This document shows, one piece after another, positions 24,082 through 32,598 of a DNA stretch of 64,000 nt. The notes under the pieces are model-generated. The model made no database searches. It was not told where the DNA came from and worked only from the letters and a program-made list of their open reading frames with translations. The stretch is from the NCBI RefSeq assembly GCF_000971295.1, contig NZ_LANJ01000016.1, positions 124,001 to 188,000 of the forward strand. The letters are read 5' to 3'. Position 1 is the first letter of the stretch; every line of letters starts with the position of its first letter. This DNA is from Devosia epidermidihirudinis (GTDB lineage Bacteria; Pseudomonadota; Alphaproteobacteria; Rhizobiales; Devosiaceae). The position numbers and the translations under genes were made by a program.

Positions 24082-25074
24082 ATGAAGACACTTCTGATCG
24101 GCGCCCTTGCAGGCGCAATGACGATGGCGGCAGTGGGCGGGGCTTGGGCTGAGGACAGCGTTACGCTGCAGCTCAAGTGGGTGACGCAGGGCCAGTTTGC
24201 TGGCTATTACGTGGCCCAGGAAAAGGGCTTTTACACCGATGAAGGCCTCAACGTCGAAATCAAGCCAGGTGGCCCCGATATCGCCCCTGAGCAGGTGATT
24301 GCCGGCGGTGGCGCTGACGTTATCACCACCTGGATGGCCCCTGGCCTTGCAGCGCGCGAGCGCGGCGTGCCGCTGGTCAATATCGCCCAGCCGTTCAAGC
24401 AGTCGGGCCTGCTGCTCACGTGCCTGAAATCGGAAGGCGTTGAAACCACCGCCGATTTCAAGGGCAAGACCCTCGGCGTCTGGTTCTTCGGCAACGAATA
24501 TCCATTCTACGCCTGGATGGCCAAACTCGGCCTGCCCACCGATGGTGGCGCTGATGGCGTCGAAGTGCTCAAGCAGGCGTTTAACGTCGACCCGCTGATC
24601 CAGAAGCAGGCCGCCTGTATCTCCACCATGACCTATAACGAATATGGTCAGGTGCTGAAGGCCGGCATCACGCCCGAAGAACTCACGGTATTCAACTATC
24701 GTGACGAAGGCGTCGGCATGCTCGAAGACGGTCTCTATGTCATGGAAGACAAGCTGGCCGACCCAGCCTTCGTCGCCAAGATGACCAAGTTCGTCCGCGC
24801 CTCGATGAAGGGCTGGGAATATGCCCGCGCCCATCCAGAAGAAGCCGCACAGATCGTTGTCGATAACGACCAGACCGGCGCGATGTCCGTGGAAGACCAG
24901 CTCTATCAGGTCTCCGAGGTCAACAAGCTGACAGAAGGTTCGACCGGCGTTCTGGACGAAGCCGACTACCAGCAGACGGTCGACACGCTGCTCTCGGCCG
25001 TGTCGCCAGAAAACCCAGCCATCACCAAGGCCCCCGTCGGTGCCTTCAGCCACGTCGTGACCGACGGGCTGTAA
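24082..25074 (+). CDS. ABC transporter substrate-binding protein, NMT1/THI5-like
   Basis: This 330-residue periplasmic protein has a signal peptide (MKTLLIGALAGAMTMAAVGGAWA, cut after AWA, in 23 residues). The THI5/NMT1 fold begins LQLKWVTQGQFAGYYVAQEKG, then FYTDEGLNVEIKPGG. Such proteins bind pyrimidine-like ligands (thiamine precursors, riboflavin relatives). Placement with dihydropyrimidinase suggests uptake of a pyrimidine or dihydropyrimidine, but this is inference. A strong terminator follows. Confidence 0.88.
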   Translation: MKTLLIGALAGAMTMAAVGGAWAEDSVTLQLKWVTQGQFAGYYVAQEKGFYTDEGLNVEIKPGGPDIAPEQVIAGGGADVITTWMAPGLAARERGVPLVNIAQPFKQSGLLLTCLKSEGVETTADFKGKTLGVWFFGNEYPFYAWMAKLGLPTDGGADGVEVLKQAFNVDPLIQKQAACISTMTYNEYGQVLKAGITPEELTVFNYRDEGVGMLEDGLYVMEDKLADPAFVAKMTKFVRASMKGWEYARAHPEEAAQIVVDNDQTGAMSVEDQLYQVSEVNKLTEGSTGVLDEADYQQTVDTLLSAVSPENPAITKAPVGAFSHVVTDGL

Positions 25075-25094
25075 GTGAGGGTTTGATTGATTTG

Positions 25095-25123
25095 AAAGGC
25101 GGGGAGCGATCCCCGCCTTTTTT
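25095..25123 (+). terminator. Rho-independent terminator of the pyrimidine ABC operon
   Basis: AAAGGCGGGG and CCCCGCCTTT form a 10-bp stem with a 6-nt loop followed by TTT, 20 bp after the binding-protein stop. It lies between two convergent genes and may serve both. Confidence 0.9.
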
Positions 25124-25128
25124 GTCGG

Positions 25129-26322
25129 CTAGCGCCGGAAGGTGGCGGCGATTTCGATGTGGGTGGACTGGCTGAACTGGTCCACGGCGATGAGATCGCT
25201 CATGGCGTAGCCGCCGCCGATCAGAATGGCGGCATCGCGGGCGAAGGTACGCGCGTCGCAGGCCACCATCACCACGGTCTTGACCTTGGATTTGGCCAGT
25301 TCGCGCACCTGCGCCTCGGCCCCCGCGCGGGGTGGATCGAGCACGACGGCGTCGTAATTGAGCTCGAACTGGGTCATCGGATCGCGGAACAGGTCGCGAT
25401 ACCGCGCCGTGACTTCGCGAATGCCCTTGGCAAAACGGCGCGCCTTGTCGAGCGCGGCAATACCGGCGCGATCATTGTCGGCGGCGAACACCGGCCGCTG
25501 TTCGGCCAGCCGCAGCGCGAAGGGACCCACGCCGCAGAAGAGATCGGCGACGGATTTGGCCTTGCCCACGGCATTGAGCACGTAGTCGGCCAGCACCTGC
25601 TCGGCGGTCGCGGTGGCCTGAAGGAAGCTGGCAATCGGCATTTCGACCTGCGCCTTGCCCATCTCGACGATCGGCGGCTGGGTTTGCAGCACCATTTCGC
25701 CATTCAGCGCCAGACGGGCCAGCTTGAACCGGTTGACCAGCGGGGCCAGACGATCGGCGCGCGCGTGCTTTTTCTCGGTGCGCACGGCGACGTCGAGGCC
25801 TGTCAGCGTCGCGGTGAAGCTGACGTCGGCTTCACCCACCGATTGGAACACGGCGCGCGCAATGTCGGGGGCCTTGGCGAGGCCGGGCACCAGGATGGGG
25901 CAGGTATCGAGATCATGCACCTGATGGCTGCGCAGCCGCATATAGCCGGCGCCCTCCTTGCGGGCATGCATGGTGGCGCGACGACGGCCATCGCCCGCTG
26001 CGTCGATAAAGCGGCCGACTTTGACGTCTATCCCCGAGAAATGCAGCGGCGTTTCCACAAGGCCAATCTTGAACGCCTCGTAGCTCGGCCGATCCATATG
26101 CTGCAGCTGGCAGCCGCCGCAGGCGCCGAAATGGCTGCAGAACGGCGTCGCGCGGTCTGGCGAGGGGGTGACGATGTCCACCAGCGTACCGCGCTCGCCA
26201 TCGGCCTCGATAACAACGGTCTCGCCGGGAAGGGTCAACGGCACAAAGACCTTGCGGCCGTCAATTTCTGCAACACCCTCGCCCTTGTGGCCGAGGCTGG
26301 TGATGGTCGTGGTGATGGTCAT
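25129..26322 (-). CDS. TrmA/RlmC/RlmD-family RNA (uracil-C5) methyltransferase
   Basis: This 397-residue SAM-dependent enzyme methylates uracil C5 in tRNA or 23S rRNA. A TRAM-like N-terminus is followed by the [4Fe-4S] cysteines Cys62, Cys68, Cys71 ([10 protein letters not shown]) and Cys141. The SAM site is [16 protein letters not shown], then [11 protein letters not shown], and the catalytic nucleophile is Cys355 in [11 protein letters not shown]. The four FeS cysteines favour an RlmD/RlmC-like enzyme. The ATG at 26322 is the start that fits the family N-terminus. Confidence 0.9.
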   Translation of the reverse strand: MTITTTITSLGHKGEGVAEIDGRKVFVPLTLPGETVVIEADGERGTLVDIVTPSPDRATPFCSHFGACGGCQLQHMDRPSYEAFKIGLVETPLHFSGIDVKVGRFIDAAGDGRRRATMHARKEGAGYMRLRSHQVHDLDTCPILVPGLAKAPDIARAVFQSVGEADVSFTATLTGLDVAVRTEKKHARADRLAPLVNRFKLARLALNGEMVLQTQPPIVEMGKAQVEMPIASFLQATATAEQVLADYVLNAVGKAKSVADLFCGVGPFALRLAEQRPVFAADNDRAGIAALDKARRFAKGIREVTARYRDLFRDPMTQFELNYDAVVLDPPRAGAEAQVRELAKSKVKTVVMVACDARTFARDAAILIGGGYAMSDLIAVDQFSQSTHIEIAATFRR

Positions 26323-26387
26323 GTTCGTCCGGGGCTTGCTGAAGGCTTCAGTACCCGGTTTGTGGCCGCAGGTCACCCCATGGCGTG

Positions 26388-26428
26388 GCAGTCGTCTCCC
26401 TCCCCACAAGGGGGAGGGAGGTCGACTG
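26388..26428. repeat. GGGGAGGG inverted repeat, copy 3
   Basis: GCAGTCGTCTCCCTCCCC, then ACAAGGGGGAGGGAGGTCGA. It shares about 30 bp nearly unchanged with the copy at 32290-32329. Confidence 0.75.
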
Positions 26429-26433
26429 ATGGT

Positions 26434-29361
26434 TCAGTGGGTTGTCACGGGCCGGCTGGCCCATTCGAGCAGGCTTGCCAATCCCACAAACGGCACGCCC
26501 GCATGTTCGCTCAATCCCGACGCGCAGGTGGAGACGGTGGAGACGCCGAGGGTACACCCGGCCGGGATGTCCTGTTTGGCGAAGCGGGTGGCGTGGGCGT
26601 TGAGTTCGGGGACGAACAGGCCCTTGTCGCCGGCATAGCCGCAGCAGGTCACCGAGCTCAGGACCGCGATCTCGTCGGCGCAGGCGCGGGCGATGGCTTC
26701 GGTCATGGGTTGTTCGGCGAGGCGCTGGGCCGAGCAATTGTGGTGCACGGCAACGCTGGGCAGTTTCTGCGTCATGGTCAGGCGGGGCAGCACCTGGGCG
26801 ATGAGGAATTGCGCTGAGTCGAGCACTGGCGCGTCGCCGGGGAACTCCTTGAGATGCTTGGCGCAGGTCGAGGCATCGGTGACGACGCTGAGGCGACCGG
26901 CATCGGACAGGGTGGACAGCTCCCGTTTGAGGTCGCTGCCGACGCGGGCCGCTTCCTCGGGAAACCCCTTCGACTGGAACGGCTGGCCACAGCACTGGCC
27001 GGTGAGGTGCTCGGGCACGATCACATCGAACCCGGCGCGCTCGAGCAGGGCCACCACGGCGTCAGGCACGGCCAGCAGATCATGCTCGGTCTTGGGCGCG
27101 CCAAACATGCGCGTGGCACAGCTGGGGAAATAAACGATCGAGGGGCGCCCGCTCTGGGCGATCGGCACGGGAAAGCCCGTGCTGCGCGGGTCCTGCCGGG
27201 TCGGTGTTGGCCTCGGCGCGCCCGAGCCATGGTGCAGGGCGCGCGAGACGCGCGGCACACGCTTGCCGGTGAGGCGGCGGGCCGTTTCGGTGATGGCTTC
27301 TACAGCGGGGGCCGGAATGATGGTGCGGGCCATGTCGGCGAGACCGATACCGCCTGCCATTATGGTTTCCACGGCGCCCCGATGGTCGGCGACAAAACCG
27401 GCGACGGCGCGCGCGGTGGCGCCCCGGCGCTGGGCACGCTGGCCGATGATCATGGTGCCGGTTTCAATACCGACCGGACAGCGGAGCGAACAGAGATTGC
27501 AGGCCGCGCAGGTATCAAGGCCGGGATACTGGAAATCCTCATCCAGCCGCTTGAGGCGGGCGGGGTCTTCGCCCGAGGCGCGCAGGCGTTCGCGTTCGCG
27601 GGTGACGGCAATGCGTTGGCGCGGCGACAGGGTCATGTGCTGGCTGGGGCAGGCCGGTTCACAGAACCCGCACTCAATGCAGAGATCCACCAGCTCGTCG
27701 GCAGGCGGCATCACCTTGAGATGCTTGATATGGACCAAGGCATCCTTGCTGAGCAGCACGCCCGGATTGAGCAGGTTATCGGGATCAAACAGCGCCTTGA
27801 TCTGCCACATCAGCCCATAGGCTTTGGAGCCCCACTCCGCCTCGACAAACGGCGCGATGGCGCGGCCCGTGCCATGCTCGGCCTTGAGCGAGCCGCCATA
27901 TTGAACCGAGACCAGATCGGAGAGGGCGGCCGAGAAGGCGTCAAACTTTTCTGCCGAACCGGGTTCGGCAAAGTTGTCGCTCATCTGGAAGTGCAGATTG
28001 CCCGCCAGGGCATGACCAAAAATGATGGCGTCCTGATAGCCGTGTGCGTCGAGCAGGCTGCGCATATCGATGACGAAATCGGCCAGCCGTTCGATGGGCG
28101 CGGCCACGTCCTCGGTCAGCATGGCGGTGCCCTTGGGGCGCGCCGCCCCGCCCGAGGCAAAGAAGCCCTTGCGAATATCCCAGAGCGCGTGGCTGCGCGC
28201 GTCGTCGGTCGAAAAATCGATATGGGTCGCGCCATTGGAGGCGAGGATTGCCACGGCCTTTTCCACCTGGCGCTCAAGCTCGGCCGCGTCGGGAGCGGTG
28301 ACGTCGATCAGCACGGCCGGAGAGGTCTCGGTGAGCCAGGGCAGCAGCGGCGCCATGGGGGGCAGGTGTTCCACCGTCGCCAGCGCCCGGCGCTCGATAT
28401 ATTCGGCGGCCGTAATGCCGGTGGTGACCTGCACCCCGCCATTGGCCATTTCAATGATTGCCCGGCCGGCCGATTGCGGATCGGGGAAAGGTACCAGCGC
28501 CGTCGATTTGAACGGATGCTCGGGAACGGTGTTGTAAGTGACCTCGGACACAAAGCCGAGCGTGCCTTCCGAGCCGACCATGAGGTGGATCAGGATATCG
28601 AGCGGGTCGTGATAATCGACCAGGGCATTGAGCGAATAGCCGACGGTATTCTTGATGCGGTATTTCCTGCGGATCAGCGCCACCAGCTCGGCATCGTCCA
28701 TCACGCTATGATGCAGGCGATGCAGCCCCTCGAGCATGGCGGCATGGCTGATGCGGAACGCCTCGCAACTCGCCGCATCGCCCGAATCGAGCATGGTGCC
28801 ATCGGCCAGCACGATGCGCAGCCGCGCCATGGTGTGATAGGTGTTCTGCGCCACCCCGCAGCACATGCCCGACGAGTTGTTATTGACCACGCCACCGATC
28901 TTGCAGGTGGCCTGGCTCGCCGGATCGGGCCCGATCTTGCGATCAAAGGGCTTGAGCGCCTTATTGGCGTTAGCCACGATGATGGCGGGCCCCAGCGTGA
29001 TCTGGTCGGCGCCGGGATGGATGGCGAGCTTGCGCCAGCCGTCGCCCAGAACCGCCAGCACGCCATCGGTGATGGCCTGACCGGAGAGGGAAGTTCCGGC
29101 GGCGCGGAAGGTCAGGGGCAGCTGTTCGGCGCGGCAGGCTGCCAGCACCGCGCGCACATCGTCCTCGGTATTGATGAACACCACAGCGGCCGGAACCAGC
29201 CGATAGGAGCTGGCATCGCCGCTCCAGGCATAGGTCATCAGCGGATCGGTATACATCTGGCCCGAGACGCGACCCTTGAGGCGCGCCACGAGGCGCTCAC
29301 CGGCGGCCAGACGGTCGGGCGTGGGCGTGTGGACGAGGGAGGGGATTGTGGCTTGCTGCAT
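26434..29361 (-). CDS. FAD/Fe-S oxidoreductase, D-lactate dehydrogenase (Dld-II-like)
   Basis: This 975-residue fused flavoprotein has an N-terminal FAD_binding_4 domain (GTSLSGQAITDGV; VVNNNSSGMCCG; VGSEGTLGF). It continues with a FAD-oxidase C domain, a dicluster ferredoxin segment (CIECGFCEPACP and CAACNLCSLRCPVG), and C-terminal CCG-type cysteine domains (CCGQPF; HHNCSAQRL; CCGYAGD). This order matches the large D-lactate dehydrogenases of pseudomonads, which oxidise D-2-hydroxy acids and pass electrons to the membrane chain. No lactate permease adjoins it, so substrate is by homology only. Confidence 0.87.
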   Translation of the reverse strand: MQQATIPSLVHTPTPDRLAAGERLVARLKGRVSGQMYTDPLMTYAWSGDASSYRLVPAAVVFINTEDDVRAVLAACRAEQLPLTFRAAGTSLSGQAITDGVLAVLGDGWRKLAIHPGADQITLGPAIIVANANKALKPFDRKIGPDPASQATCKIGGVVNNNSSGMCCGVAQNTYHTMARLRIVLADGTMLDSGDAASCEAFRISHAAMLEGLHRLHHSVMDDAELVALIRRKYRIKNTVGYSLNALVDYHDPLDILIHLMVGSEGTLGFVSEVTYNTVPEHPFKSTALVPFPDPQSAGRAIIEMANGGVQVTTGITAAEYIERRALATVEHLPPMAPLLPWLTETSPAVLIDVTAPDAAELERQVEKAVAILASNGATHIDFSTDDARSHALWDIRKGFFASGGAARPKGTAMLTEDVAAPIERLADFVIDMRSLLDAHGYQDAIIFGHALAGNLHFQMSDNFAEPGSAEKFDAFSAALSDLVSVQYGGSLKAEHGTGRAIAPFVEAEWGSKAYGLMWQIKALFDPDNLLNPGVLLSKDALVHIKHLKVMPPADELVDLCIECGFCEPACPSQHMTLSPRQRIAVTRERERLRASGEDPARLKRLDEDFQYPGLDTCAACNLCSLRCPVGIETGTMIIGQRAQRRGATARAVAGFVADHRGAVETIMAGGIGLADMARTIIPAPAVEAITETARRLTGKRVPRVSRALHHGSGAPRPTPTRQDPRSTGFPVPIAQSGRPSIVYFPSCATRMFGAPKTEHDLLAVPDAVVALLERAGFDVIVPEHLTGQCCGQPFQSKGFPEEAARVGSDLKRELSTLSDAGRLSVVTDASTCAKHLKEFPGDAPVLDSAQFLIAQVLPRLTMTQKLPSVAVHHNCSAQRLAEQPMTEAIARACADEIAVLSSVTCCGYAGDKGLFVPELNAHATRFAKQDIPAGCTLGVSTVSTCASGLSEHAGVPFVGLASLLEWASRPVTTH

Positions 29362-29442
29362 GCCCGAAGGCTAACATGTTAGTTCCAAGCTGCAAGCGAG
29401 AAGTGGCGCCGACGTTGCCGGGGGCGCCACTGAAGGGTCGGC

Positions 29443-30234
29443 TTAGATATCGATATCGTCGTCGCCGAGCGCATCAATCTGGGTGGCGGCGTGATTGAGC
29501 ACGGCGGCGGCTTCGCGCTGTAGTTCTTCGGAACCACGGCGGGCCTTTTTGAGCGCCGCCTTCAGCGCCTTGCGGGCCTCGTTGAGCTCGGGCACCACGT
29601 CCTTGAGATCGCGATCGGCAGGGCCTTCATGCTCGTCACCCCAGAAACGGGGGGCACCCCGACCGGGGCCACGACCGGGGCCGCGACCTTCGCCACGCCC
29701 CTCGCCACGGTGGGGAGGCTCATTGCCGCCCTCTGGGCCAGCTTCGCCGCGATTGAATGGCCAGTCGGCCTTGGCAAATTCGCGGAACCGCGCCATCTGC
29801 TCGCCAGCCTTGGCCAGAAAGTTCAGCGTGGCCTCGATGGCCTCGCGATTGTCGTTGAGATGGGCGCGACCCTCGTCGGTGATGGTATAGAGCTTCTTGT
29901 TGCCATCGGCTTCCGAGGTCACGTAGCCGGCTTCCTCAAGGAAGGTCAGCGCGGGATAGACCACGCCGGGGCTGGGCGAATAAAATTCGGCCGACTTTTC
30001 CTCGATGGCCTTGATCAGGTCATAGCCGTGGCGTGGCTTCTGCTCGATCAGGTAGAGCGCCACCAGCCGCAGATCGCCCGAGGCCAGCATGCGCCCGATG
30101 CGGAAATTGCCGCCCATTTTGCCAAAGCCTTCACCGGCTTCCCCGCCTGCGCCGGCAAAGCGGTCCCAGCTGCGGCGGGCCATGGCTTCCATGCGGCGCC
30201 AATTTGGCTCTCCATCTTTCCAATAGGTTCCCAT
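29443..30234 (-). CDS. PadR-family transcriptional regulator
   Basis: This 263-residue protein has a PadR winged helix (LRLVALYLIEQKPRHGYDLIKAIEEKS, SPGVVYPALTFLEEAGYVTSE and GNKKLYTITDEGRAHL in order, about residues 50-130). A Gly/Arg/Pro-rich linker (GRGEGRGPGRGPGRG) and a helical C-terminus follow. Start at 30234 rather than the upstream ATG, which would add an atypical basic stretch. The CGATATATCTT inverted repeat just upstream is a likely own-operator. PadR proteins commonly repress a nearby efflux or stress gene; the target is not obvious here. Confidence 0.88.
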   Translation of the reverse strand: MGTYWKDGEPNWRRMEAMARRSWDRFAGAGGEAGEGFGKMGGNFRIGRMLASGDLRLVALYLIEQKPRHGYDLIKAIEEKSAEFYSPSPGVVYPALTFLEEAGYVTSEADGNKKLYTITDEGRAHLNDNREAIEATLNFLAKAGEQMARFREFAKADWPFNRGEAGPEGGNEPPHRGEGRGEGRGPGRGPGRGAPRFWGDEHEGPADRDLKDVVPELNEARKALKAALKKARRGSEELQREAAAVLNHAATQIDALGDDDIDI

Positions 30235-30244
30235 AATGGGTCTC

Positions 30245-30310
30245 CGATATATCTTTCGTTTCACTGAGACCAAAGATTGGCGCGGATAAAGGCGAATTCA
30301 AGATATATCG
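30245..30310. promoter_or_regulatory. PadR-type operator pair
   Basis: CGATATATCTT (30245-30255) and AAGATATATCG (30300-30310) form a perfect 11-bp inverted repeat 44 bp apart; each contains the palindrome GATATATC. The first begins 10 bp upstream of the padR start, so binding would block its transcription. Confidence 0.6.
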
Positions 30311-30340
30311 TAAGATTGTTTTGTTGCGCTGCGACAGGCC

Positions 30341-30376
30341 AAAACAAAGAACCCCCGGGCGTCTGCCCGAGGGTTC
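30341..30376 (-). terminator. Terminator of the NDUFA9-like gene
   Basis: GAACCC-CCGGGC pairs with GCCCG-AGGGTTC across GTCT with one mismatch. On the minus strand it is followed by TTTGTTTT, 26 bp after the stop codon at 30402. Confidence 0.8.
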
Positions 30377-30401
30377 AAAATTCTTGAGACCGCGTCGCTG
30401 G

Positions 30402-31394
30402 TTACGCGGCGGGCGTCTGGTCCAGTACCGGCTGGCGGTCGAACTGGCCATGGCGGCGGAAGCGCCACATATAGGTGGGCAGGATATTGTCCATCGAGGC
30501 TGGCGTAATGCCAAAAGCAGCAAAGGTGCGCTTGTCCTTGATGGCGGCGTCCGAAACCACATTGTCCTGGCCGAGCAGCTCGACCTGATCGGCGGTGATC
30601 AATGGCGGGAACGGCAGGATGGCGAAGGGCAGCGCCAGGAGCTTGGCAATGCCGCCGGGCAGCGGCAGCAGGAAGCGGTTGCGCTGGGTTTCGCGCTGCA
30701 CGCGCTCGAGCAGCGCCTTGTGGGTCTCGACGTCTGGCCCACCGAGCTCATAGATGCGGCCGGTCTTGACCTTGCCTTCGGCGGCCTGCGCGATGGCTTC
30801 TGCCACGTCCCCCACATAGGCAGGCTGGAAACGCGAGCTGCCACCAATCACCGGCATGATCGGGAACAGGCGCGACAGCGTGCCCATCAGATTGAAATAG
30901 CCATCGTCCTGACCAAACAGGATCGAGGGGCGAATAATCACCGCATTGGGGAAGGCGGCAAACACGGCTTCTTCACCAGCCAGCTTGGAGGCGGCGTATT
31001 GGCTGGTCTCGGCGGCCTTGTCGACGCCCAGCGCCGACATATGCACCAGCACGCTGGCGCCAGCAGCCTTGGCGGCCTGCGCGACCGTCGCGGCGCCGTC
31101 GGTGTTGACGGCGTCAAAGGTCTGCGCGCCACGGCCATAGCCGACGCCCACAAGGTTGATGACGATATCGGCGCCGGCAACGGCACGCTGCACCGAGGCA
31201 GCATTGCGCACATTGGCCTGAATGGGCTGGATCTGGCCGACATTGCCCAGTGTGGTGACGTGACCAACCAGATTTGGCCGCCGCACGGCGACGCGGACGC
31301 GGTGGCCGAGGCGGGCAATCTGCTGCACCACCTGTGTGCCGACAAAACCACCACCACCAAAGACAGTGACAATTTTCTGGTCGTGACGAGCCAT
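30402..31394 (-). CDS. Complex I NDUFA9-like NAD(P)-binding protein
   Basis: This 330-residue atypical short-chain dehydrogenase has the Rossmann motif VTVFGGGGFVGTQVV near residue 10, then NLVGVGYGRGAQTFDAVNTDGAATVAQAAK in segments and a YAASKLAGE active-site-like motif. It belongs to the NAD-dependent epimerase-like group related to NDUFA9, an assembly or accessory factor of respiratory complex I in mitochondria and alphaproteobacteria. The ATG at 31394 is preceded by GGAG at a good distance. Confidence 0.85.
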   Translation of the reverse strand: MARHDQKIVTVFGGGGFVGTQVVQQIARLGHRVRVAVRRPNLVGHVTTLGNVGQIQPIQANVRNAASVQRAVAGADIVINLVGVGYGRGAQTFDAVNTDGAATVAQAAKAAGASVLVHMSALGVDKAAETSQYAASKLAGEEAVFAAFPNAVIIRPSILFGQDDGYFNLMGTLSRLFPIMPVIGGSSRFQPAYVGDVAEAIAQAAEGKVKTGRIYELGGPDVETHKALLERVQRETQRNRFLLPLPGGIAKLLALPFAILPFPPLITADQVELLGQDNVVSDAAIKDKRTFAAFGITPASMDNILPTYMWRFRRHGQFDRQPVLDQTPAA

Positions 31395-31530
31395 GGAGAA
31401 CTCCGGCATTGCAGGGCTTTCCCGCTTCTAGCCCATGCGCCGCGCCGCTGTCGAGGCCCGGTGGCGCGAATCGGCTTGACTCTGATGGGTCTATGTTCTT
31501 GTTTTGTTCGAAATGTCATGGAGTAAGACG

Positions 31531-31893
31531 ATGCCCGAAATCAAAACCTATTCCGGCCAGTGCCATTGCGGCGCCGTCCGCTACACCGTCGACACCGATC
31601 TGTCGGGCATGGGCGACTGCAACTGCTCGCGCTGCCGGCGAATCGGCTGGATCCTGCAATCGGCCCCTGCCAGTGCCTTCAATCTGCTGAGCGGAGAGGA
31701 CAATCTCACGCTCTACCGGTTCAACACCGAAAAGATCGACCACCTGTTCTGCAAAACCTGCGGCATCGAATCATTCGCGCGCGGTGATGATGGCAAGGGA
31801 AATGCCATGGTGATGATCAATGTGAACTGTCTGGAGGGCGTCCCAACGATCGATCGCAGCACGATAAAGCACTGGGATGGGGCTAACTGGTGA
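31531..31893 (+). CDS. GFA-family (CENP-V/GFA) zinc protein
   Basis: This 120-residue protein has the GFA zinc-binding pattern: GQCHCGAVRYTV, CNCSRCRRIGW and FCKTCGIESFAR, giving seven conserved cysteines. Family members are annotated as glutathione-dependent formaldehyde-activating enzymes, although that activity is disputed. The start at 31531 has GGAG 7 nt upstream. It is a single gene before tRNA-Leu. Confidence 0.87.
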   Translation: MPEIKTYSGQCHCGAVRYTVDTDLSGMGDCNCSRCRRIGWILQSAPASAFNLLSGEDNLTLYRFNTEKIDHLFCKTCGIESFARGDDGKGNAMVMINVNCLEGVPTIDRSTIKHWDGANW

Positions 31894-31911
31894 TGAGACG
31901 ATAAAAGCGCA

Positions 31912-31940
31912 TTGACATCCTTCGAGGCTCGACCTAGTTA
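31912..31940 (+). promoter_or_regulatory. Promoter of tRNA-Leu
   Basis: TTGACA (31912-31917), a 17-bp spacer and TAGTTA (31935-31940). The consensus -35 and correct spacing place the start a few bases before the tRNA at 31951. Confidence 0.8.
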
Positions 31941-31950
31941 GACCGCGCCT

Positions 31951-32035
31951 GCCCAGATGGCGGAATTGGTAGACGCGCACGGTTCAGGTCCGTGTACCGC
32001 AAGGTGTGGAAGTTCGAGTCTTCTTCTGGGCACCA
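31951..32035 (+). tRNA. tRNA-Leu (anticodon CAG)
   Basis: The 85-nt gene includes the encoded CCA. The acceptor stem GCCCAGA pairs with TCTGGGC, the anticodon stem CACGG/CCGTG carries TT-CAG-GT (CAG at 31985-31987), and a long variable arm marks class II. GTTCGAGTC is the T loop. It reads CUG leucine codons. A consensus promoter precedes it and a strong terminator follows. Confidence 0.95.
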
Positions 32036-32041
32036 AGTTTT

Positions 32042-32079
32042 AAACCCCGGTCATGACGAAAGTCGTGACTGGGGTTTTT
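32042..32079 (+). terminator. Terminator of tRNA-Leu
   Basis: A 16-bp stem (AAACCCCGGTCATGAC with its partner, two G-T pairs) is capped by a GAAA tetraloop and ends in TTTTT, seven bases after the tRNA. Confidence 0.9.
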
Positions 32080-32152
32080 GGTTTTCTGGGCTCACGCATT
32101 TCCGTTGGCGGGCTAGCGAGCCTTCCCCAGGCATCCAACCCGGCAAAGGTCC

Positions 32153-32257
32153 TGTCACCCCGGCCTTGAGCCGGGGTCCATCTCCCGACCACGCAGCGCC
32201 GCGCGGTGGCTCCGACAGGCATCTCAGGATTGATCCCGGCTCAAGGCCGGGATGACA
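32153..32257. repeat. Inverted-repeat element (CCCGGCCTTGAGCCGGG type)
   Basis: TGTCACCCCGGCCTTGAGCC (32153 on) and its near-complement at 32232-32257 frame about 50 bp. Each arm is itself a hairpin. It lies in the gene-free stretch 32036-32361, which otherwise holds only the tRNA terminator and the repeat at 32290. Confidence 0.75.
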
Positions 32258-32289
32258 TCGCGGGTGTGGTGAGGGTGGGACTGAATGTG

Positions 32290-32329
32290 CAGTCGTCTCC
32301 CTCCCCGCAAGGGGGAGGGGACCGATCGA
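32290..32329. repeat. GGGGAGGG inverted repeat, copy 4
   Basis: GCAGTCGTCTCCCTCCCC followed by GCAAGGGGGAGGGGACCGAT. Its first 30 bases nearly match 26388-26418. Confidence 0.75.
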
Positions 32330-32361
32330 GGCTGGTTGAGCTAAGCGAGCGCCGATTCGCG

Positions 32362-32598
32362 CTATTCGCTTGGGCGTTTGGCGACGGCTTTGATTTCTTC
32401 GGGCTCGACGGTGCGGGCTTCATCAAGGCTGAGCAGGGGCACGCCTTTGACGATTGGAAAGGCCAGCCGCGCGGCGACCGACACCAACTCGGACTTGTCC
32501 GAGGAGAGCGTCAGCCGCGTCTTGGTGAGCGGGCAGACCAGCATTTCGAGCGTTTTCACGTCAAAGACGTGGCGCGGATCGATGCGGGGCGTCTGCAT
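32362..32598 (-). CDS. Trm112/UPF0434 (YcaR-like) protein
   Basis: This 78-residue protein has the Trm112-type pattern LEMLVCPLTKTRLTLSSDK, then LVSVAARLAFPIVKGVPLLSLDEAR in segments. Eukaryotic Trm112 activates methyltransferases; the bacterial role is unclear. It lacks the second pair of cysteines of zinc-binding members, so it probably does not bind zinc. Its ATG overlaps the Lon-N stop by one base. Confidence 0.85.
   Translation of the reverse strand: MQTPRIDPRHVFDVKTLEMLVCPLTKTRLTLSSDKSELVSVAARLAFPIVKGVPLLSLDEARTVEPEEIKAVAKRPSE

Noticed and set aside
26854..29382. 842-codon open frame antisense to the D-lactate dehydrogenase-like gene
   Set aside because: It is rich in Gly, His, Arg and Asp without any family motif, and the opposite strand carries a complete multi-domain protein.
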